A DNA stretch of 64,000 bases, from NCBI GenBank assembly GCA_943735955.1, contig OX030969.1, forward strand, positions 795,991 to 859,990, written 5' to 3'. The notes below the pieces were generated by a model, which made no database searches, was not told where the DNA came from, and was given only the letters and a program-made list of their open reading frames with translations. Both the position numbers and the translations under genes were made by a program. This document shows positions 58,729-64,000 of the stretch, piece after piece; positions within the stretch are counted from its first letter, which is position 1, and every line of letters starts with the position of its first letter. This DNA comes from Piscicola geometra (lineage: Eukaryota; Annelida; Clitellata; Hirudinida; Piscicolidae).

Positions 58729-58801
58729 GGCTTCTGTGTTATAATGGTTAACGTTCTACTCTGTGAGTTTTGCCACCCGAGTTCGAATCTTGATGAGTCC
58801 A
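58729..58801 (+). tRNA. tRNA-like sequence, probably pseudogene
   Basis: 73 bp with the layout of a tRNA: TATAATGGTTAACG where a D-loop would be and GAGTTCGAATCTT as T-arm with a good B-box. The acceptor arms (GGCTTCT and TGAGTCC) pair only in part and the anticodon stem is poor. Pseudogene or SINE head; only one copy seen. Confidence 0.3.
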
Positions 58802-58946
58802 GTTTTTCATAAATTAGAAAAAATAATTAGTAGAGTCCTATGTTAATATAGTTAATAATATTTTGGATCTCTTCTAGATTTTAGCCACAAAAGAAATGTA
58901 TATCGTCGAATTAATTTCTATTGGTTGGTATTAAAATACATTTACA

Positions 58947-59144
58947 CTAGAGGTTGGACCGGGTACCAGGAATGTGTCGGAACCAGGTCAAAAAGTTTCG
59001 GGAACGGGTCATGACCGGGAATCGAGTTATGTGAACGGAACAGGAATAAAAATTCTGATGGCCCATCGAAAACAAAACGGAACGGGAAAAAATTTAGAAA
59101 ACGGGACGGGACCAGGAATGAAAAATCGTGCATGTCCGACCTCT
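58947..59144. mobile_element. Short hAT-type MITE
   Basis: 198 bp with ends CTAGAGGTTGGAC and inverted AGAGGTCGGACATG, flanked by 8-bp duplications CATTTACA (58939-58946 and 59145-59152). The interior is rich in GGAACGGGA motifs. No transposase. Confidence 0.75.
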
Positions 59145-59152
59145 CATTTACA

Positions 59153-59755
59153 CAAATTTGGAAAGATTAATGTACAAAACGGAATTAAAGTTTTTTAATT
59201 ATTTAACTTAAGTTTATTTTCATAAACAGACTTTTATTTATTTTTTCAATCCATCACAGTTAAAATCTAAGTATCAAAATTAAATTAAAGTGAAATAAAT
59301 AGATTAATTTTACAATATATTATATTTAAAAGATAAAAATCATTTTAGTTAAATATATTTAGATGATCTTTTACCGTTTGTTTGTGGCTAAAACCTTAAA
59401 AAGATCAAATTTTTAGAAACATTTTTAGATAAATTAAATTGTAGAAACATTTAAAACTTTTTTTTCACAATTATCATTATGGTATGCCTTTGATTCACCG
59501 ACAAATAAATTCGACGACGCGTGAAGCCATTTTCAATTTTGATATTGACATCACGACATTGTATAAAAAAGTCAATAATAATAGAAAAATGGTTTAAAAT
59601 AATTATATAAATTATGTGAAATAGGAAAAAAATTTATTTTAAAAATTATTAAATTCACAAAACTTCATAACAAAACTTCATAAACTAATGCAAAATTTTG
59701 TCTTTATTCTTGGAAATTTTCATTTACGATGTACTGTTTACGTTTAATTAAGACC
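59153..59755. other. No gene recognised
   Basis: AT-rich. Confidence 0.45.
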
Positions 59756-59759
59756 TCGG

Positions 59760-59915
59760 GTGAAGGTTATGGGTTGGGTTAAGGGTTAGAGTAAGGGGCT
59801 AGTATTAAAGTTAGAGTTAAAGGATAAAGCAAGAGTTAGGGTTAAGATTAGGGTGGGGGGGATAGAGTTAGGGGGTTAGGGTTAGGGGTTAGGGGTTAGG
59901 GGTAAAAACTAGGGT
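59760..59915 (+). repeat. Interstitial telomere-like tract
   Basis: Degenerate GGGTTAGGGTTAGGGGTTAG with variants; the cleanest part is 59865-59905. Confidence 0.75.
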
Positions 59916-60450
59916 TTTGCTTGAAAAATGTTTTGAAATAAATGATAAAATTCGTTGGGAATTTGGGTTAAAGACTGAGTCTTTGGTTAAAATCTAAAAT
60001 GGTTCAAAATAAATGGGAAAAAATTGTGGGATAATATGAATATAACAAAAAGAAAAATAGTTTCGTCATGAAATTTTCATGAAACATAACAAAAATTTCA
60101 TTTTTCTTTAGTGATATTTTCACGGAAAATAACAGCTTGCGGATTCAATTGAAAGCATTCGAACACTCTCGAACAGCATTATTGCCATTTCGAGCTCTGC
60201 GTGAACTCATGCCTGAGATTTAGTAACGCTGAGGCAAACAGAAAACGAAAGAATTGTTTGTTTGCGTGTAAACATCATCTTTTCATTTCTTCCTTCTTCA
60301 TACGTCCTTTCATCTTTTTATTTTTTTTCTTCCGTCCTTCCATCTCTTCACTCCTTCTTCTTCAATTATTGTACGTCATCTTCCCATTGGTTTATGCTAT
60401 TATTTAGTCGTTTATTACACCGTCTGGGGGCCCATCAATCCATCTAACCC
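59916..60450. other. No gene recognised
   Basis: Contains a CTTCCATCTCTTCACTCC-like pyrimidine run near 60280-60370. Confidence 0.45.
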
Positions 60451-60459
60451 TTTTCCAAC

Positions 60460-60740
60460 TACTCACCTCCCACCCATTCACACACCCATCTCTTTCCAAA
60501 CCCATATGATTATTATCTTTATAGCAACTACCGGCTCGTTCATCCTTCAATTAACGCGCACACATCCAACAAACCAACAAACCAACAAACCAACCAACCA
60601 ACTAACCATCCATCCAACAAACCAACTAACCATCCATCCAACTAACCAACCAGCCATACATTCATTCAGCCCTTCATTCATCTACCCAAACAGCTATCAG
60701 TCAATCCACTCATCCATCCATCTGTTTGTCTATGCTTCAT
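60460..60740. repeat. AACCAACCATCC simple repeat
   Basis: CCAACAAACCAACAAACC and CATCCATCCAACTAACC units. Confidence 0.85.
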
Positions 60741-60843
60741 TTATCAGTGAATCGTAAAACACATTCTTGGAATAGTCTACTAGAACAATAGGAATAAAAA
60801 AAATCACTAAAAACATGAAACACTCAAATCTGTAATAATACAA

Positions 60844-61031
60844 ATAATAATAATAATAGTAATAATGACGAGCATTATTATAGTGGCGTATAACCCTAAC
60901 GAGCTTCCAGGCCACTTAGGCTGCATGTTTTCATTTGCGCCATTGGCTTACTAGGGCAATGGTTGCACTTGAACCTAGGACCTTTCATTATTGGTCAAGC
61001 CCAGAGTCGTTGCCGACTCGGCTACCCGTTC
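60844..61031 (-). mobile_element. SINE-A, best-preserved copy
   Basis: Read on the minus strand: GGGTAGCCGAGTCGGCAACG, where TAGCCGAGTCGG fits the Pol III A-box, then B-box AGGTTCAAGTGC about 40 bases on, then the 3' stem-loop and ATT tail. Spacing fits a tRNA-derived head. Confidence 0.92.
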
Positions 61032-61315
61032 ACCGGGTAATAAAAATAATAATAATAATAAAAATATAATAAATATTAATAATAATATAATAAAAGAAAT
61101 AAGAATAATAGTATAGTTAATAATAATAATAATATAAAAAAAATAAATAATAATAACAATAATTGTAAAACAATGGTGACAGCATTTTTAGTAACGTTCG
61201 CGACCGTATGGGTCGAACGACCCATGAAATGAATAAAAAGAATTGAATAGCTTAAGTTAAATTTTTAGAGAAAAATTTTTTAGAATCACAAAATTAGCAG
61301 TTTATTCAACTTTTA
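61032..61315. repeat. (AAT)n tracts
   Basis: AATAATAATAATAAAAAT runs to about 61160, then AT-rich sequence. Confidence 0.75.
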
Positions 61316-61319
61316 ATCA

Positions 61320-61990
61320 ACCACTCATACACCAGTACTTAGTCACTAAGCAATTTTTTAACCAACCACTAATCAACCACTAATCACCACTATTCAACCT
61401 CTAATCAATCACTAATCAACCTCAAATCAACCAATAATCAACCACTAATCAACCACTAATCACCACTATTCAACCTCTAATCAACCACTAATTAACCTCT
61501 TTGCAACCACTAATTAACAACTAATTAACCACTAATCACCACTATTCAACCACTAATCAACCACTAATCAACCACTAATCAACCACTAATCACCACTAAT
61601 CACCACTAATCAACCACTAATCACCACTATTCAACCACTAATCACCACTAATCACCACTAATCAACCACTAATCACCACTAATCACCACTAATCACCACT
61701 AATCAACCACTAATCACCACTAATCAACCACTAATCACCACTAATCAACCACTAATCACCACTAATCAACCACTAATCACCACTATTCAACCACTAATCA
61801 CCACTAATCAACCACTAATCACCACTATTCAACCACTAATCACCACTAATCAACCACTTATCACCACTAATCAACCACAATTCAACCACTATCAAACCAC
61901 TAATCATCCACTTATCACCACTAATCAACTATTAATCAACTACTAATCAACTAAGAATCAACCACTATTCAACCACGAATCAACCATAAT
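61320..61990. repeat. CACTAATCAAC minisatellite
   Basis: Mixture of ACCACTAATC and AACCACTAATC units, about 60 in all, with ATTCAACC variants. Confidence 0.95.
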
Positions 61991-62089
61991 TCAACCACTT
62001 ATCAGCTCTTAATAAACCACTATTTCGACGAACTCGATGCAAGCTTGCTCTACTCACACTACGATAAGAGTCACCCTTATCGAAGTTCT

Positions 62090-62255
62090 CCATTCACTCC
62101 TTCCCCTTCTCCTTCTTCTTCTCCTTCCTCTTCTCCTTCCCCTTCTCCTTCCTCTTCTCCTTCTTCTTCTCCTTCCTCTTCTCCTTCCTCTTCTCCTTCC
62201 TCTTCTTCTTCCTCTTCTCCTTCTTCTTCTCCTTCTTTTCTTCTCCTCAACTTCT
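62090..62255. repeat. (CTTCTC)n pyrimidine tract
   Basis: CTCCTTCTTCTTCTCCTTCC repeats; strand-asymmetric, so a triplex-prone mirror repeat is possible. Arg- and Leu-rich frames are artefacts. Confidence 0.95.
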
Positions 62256-62297
62256 TTCATAGAAATTGAAGACTCTTGAGATCATTGAAGTCATTGA

Positions 62298-62335
62298 GGT
62301 TATACGCGACTATAATAATGCTCGTCAGTTATATT
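62298..62335 (+). repeat. SINE-A/LINE-A tail relic
   Basis: GGTTATACGCGACTATAATA then ATGCTCGTCA. Confidence 0.65.
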
Positions 62336-62339
62336 ATAA

Positions 62340-62880
62340 TCTTCACGTTTTTTGCAGTTGAAATTGTTATCATGACTTTCAAATCTTTTGAAGAAACTGT
62401 CTTAGATTATGTCTTCCCTTGATCCGATGCTGCAGTCCAGTTTTCTGAGATGGTCCTCTGTTTTTGTTGCACAGATCTCTTGAGAGGGCGTTGAAAAGAA
62501 TCTACTTCCATGGGCCCTGCAAGTTGCCACATAATGCTTCCTGCTCATGGAAACCAATTGCGGCTTCACGACAGCCTCTCTAGACGTTTTCTTCTGAAGC
62601 AGCGATAAGTAGCCTGCCGAAAGATATGGTTAACAACAATCGAAAATATGGTATTTGTTTTCCTGTTCAATATTTTAACACTTTTAAACACAAATAAATA
62701 GCTTAGACTCGTTATTCTGCTTGAGTGTTCTCGGCAGGAAAGCTGTCTCGACTGTTGTTCAGGAACGTGGATCCCTTCGAGCAGACGACGCCTCAGCTTT
62801 CGTGGCATTGACTCTTCCGAAAGGACCTCTCCGAAATCATGACTATCTATTGGAAACTGGTCTAGCTCAATGTCTTTAAA
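62340..62880. other. No gene recognised
   Basis: GC-richer segments (62410-62600, 62715-62830) give broken frames on the minus strand (RKLRRRLLEGIHVPEQQS; PMEVDSFQRPLKRSVQQK) that may be a decayed retrotransposon, but no family was recognised. Confidence 0.35.
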
Positions 62881-62884
62881 ATTG

Positions 62885-63420
62885 AATCCACTAAAATTTG
62901 AACATATATTTTTTGATAAAAATGGTAAACTAATTAATGATCCATGCCATTTTTCCTCTCATACTATTGTTCCATCTAATCATAGTCGTAGCTTAGGTTT
63001 TATTCTGATTCAAAACTAACCTTATCAAACCAAATTCTATTTGTTACTAAATCTTGCTATTTTCATCTCAGACGTATTAGACAATTATTACCTTACTTAG
63101 ATGACCCTTCTTTAAAGATGTTAGTTTCTGCACTTTTTCTTTCTCGAATTGAATATTGTAATTCACTCTATTATAATTCACTTGAAAGTACTTTAAAACC
63201 ATTTTAATTATGCAGCCAGAATCGATAGACATACTCCTATTTATCATCACATTATGCAGGTCCATATATTTGGAACTCATTACCTCCTTATTTAACTACT
63301 TCTTAATCATTATTTACTTTTCGTACGGATCTGAAGACATATCTGTTTAACAAATTCATTTACGAGCGCTCTTGAATTTGAGGAAAGAGCGCTATAGAAA
63401 TTGATTTGATTGATTGACTT
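62885..63420 (+). pseudogene. LINE-B 3' fragment with hairpin tail
   Basis: Broken frames: SRSLGFIL, HLRRIRQLLPYLDDPSLKML, SALFLSRIEYCNSLYYNS, YIWNSLPPYL, FRTDLKTYLFNKF. Then the 3' hairpin: arms AGCGCTC and GAGCGCT pair perfectly around a 15-base loop (63366-63394), then GATTTGATTGATTGA. Confidence 0.85.
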
Positions 63421-63660
63421 CACTCTGGCACTTCGTCGAGTTATGAACTCTCACAATTAAAAAGTGCTTTAAATCATTAAAAACTGAGTTTTAAAATATT
63501 CAAACGGCCCCAAAAACCTTGAAAAATAACTTTTAGATGAAAGATACAAAAATAGAGGTGAAACATCCATTCAAATTCCTAATTGTCTAATTATTCCTAA
63601 TCAACATGCTGCTTTGGAAAGAGTTTAGTGTGTACGTGCAAGTGTGTGTGTGTGTGTTTA
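63421..63660. other. No gene recognised
   Basis: AT-rich with a short GTGTGTGTGTG at 63640-63656. Confidence 0.5.
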
Positions 63661-63669
63661 TACATTCCT

Positions 63670-63965
63670 TCGTTTACCCACTATCCCATCAATTTATTTA
63701 CTTCCCATCCATTGAACCAATTTTCCATCCATTCATCAGTTCCACTCCCTCCCATCCACTCATCAGTTTATCCTCCTCCCATCCATTCATCAGTTCATCC
63801 TCCTCTCATCCACTCATCAGTTTATCCTCCTCCCATCCATTCATCAGTTCATCCTCCTCTCATCCACTCATCAGTTCATCCCCCTCCCATCCATTCATCA
63901 GTTCATCCCTCCCATCCATTTATCAGTTCATCCCCCTCCCATCCATTCATCAGTTCATCCACCCT
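63670..63965. repeat. CATCAGTTCATCC minisatellite
   Basis: About 30-bp units of CCCATCCATTCATCAGTTCA plus TCCTCCT; continues nearly to the window edge. Confidence 0.9.
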
Positions 63966-64000
63966 CAAAGACCCGGTATTTATTAAATCTTTCGTCAACT

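Noticed and set aside
62037..62279. Arg-rich or Leu-rich ORFs
   Set aside because: Translation of a (CTTCTC)n tract.

Overview
The window is nuclear DNA of an animal, most likely an AT-rich invertebrate; the species cannot be named from sequence alone. Evidence for an animal: split protein-coding genes with GT-AG introns, an SR splicing factor, a furin-activated matrix metalloproteinase with a hemopexin domain, tRNA-derived SINEs, several non-LTR retrotransposon (LINE) families, eukaryotic hAT, Merlin and pogo-like DNA transposons, telomere-like TTAGGG motifs and very abundant micro- and minisatellites. No prokaryotic operon, CRISPR array or rRNA was seen.

Two host genes can be rebuilt exon by exon, both on the minus strand. 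(1) An SRSF1 (SF2/ASF) orthologue, five coding exons from 9699 down to 4320, 231 residues, all splice phases consistent. (2) A membrane-type matrix metalloproteinase, ten coding exons from 36791 down to 24902, 503 residues: signal peptide, cysteine switch, furin site, zinc-binding catalytic domain, hemopexin domain and a hydrophobic C-terminal tail suggesting GPI anchoring. Orphan exon candidates of unknown genes lie at 2014-2204, 44637-44769 and 56093-56776.

Layout: 1-4130 LINE and SINE debris; 4200-9700 SRSF1, whose introns hold a minisatellite, a FLYWCH-finger ORF and transposon fragments; 9900-11700 LINE ends and several copies of an RNA polymerase I subunit (POLR1H/RPA12-like) zinc-ribbon fragment; 12200-17620 a triple nest of DNA transposons (a Merlin transposase split by a hAT element that is itself split by a second hAT, each hAT with its own 8-bp target duplication); 17870-24720 LINE and hAT remnants; 24900-36800 the metalloproteinase, whose 7.9-kb intron 4 carries a 19-bp satellite split by a nearly full-length LINE; 37600-39170 a pogo-like element; 39900-47000 satellites; 47600-52560 hAT and LINE remnants; 53400-64000 minisatellites, one orphan exon, a short hAT-type MITE and more SINE and LINE pieces.

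The main biology is mobile DNA. A tRNA-headed SINE (SINE-A, four full copies) ends in nearly the same stem-loop as a LINE family (LINE-A), which suggests the LINE mobilises the SINE. A second tRNA-derived SINE (SINE-B, three copies) keeps a perfect tRNA acceptor stem. A second LINE family (LINE-B) ends in its own perfect hairpin. No wholly new system could be shown; the nested insertion, the SINE-LINE pair, the mini-transposase ORF in the inner hAT and the amplified zinc-ribbon exon are the best leads.
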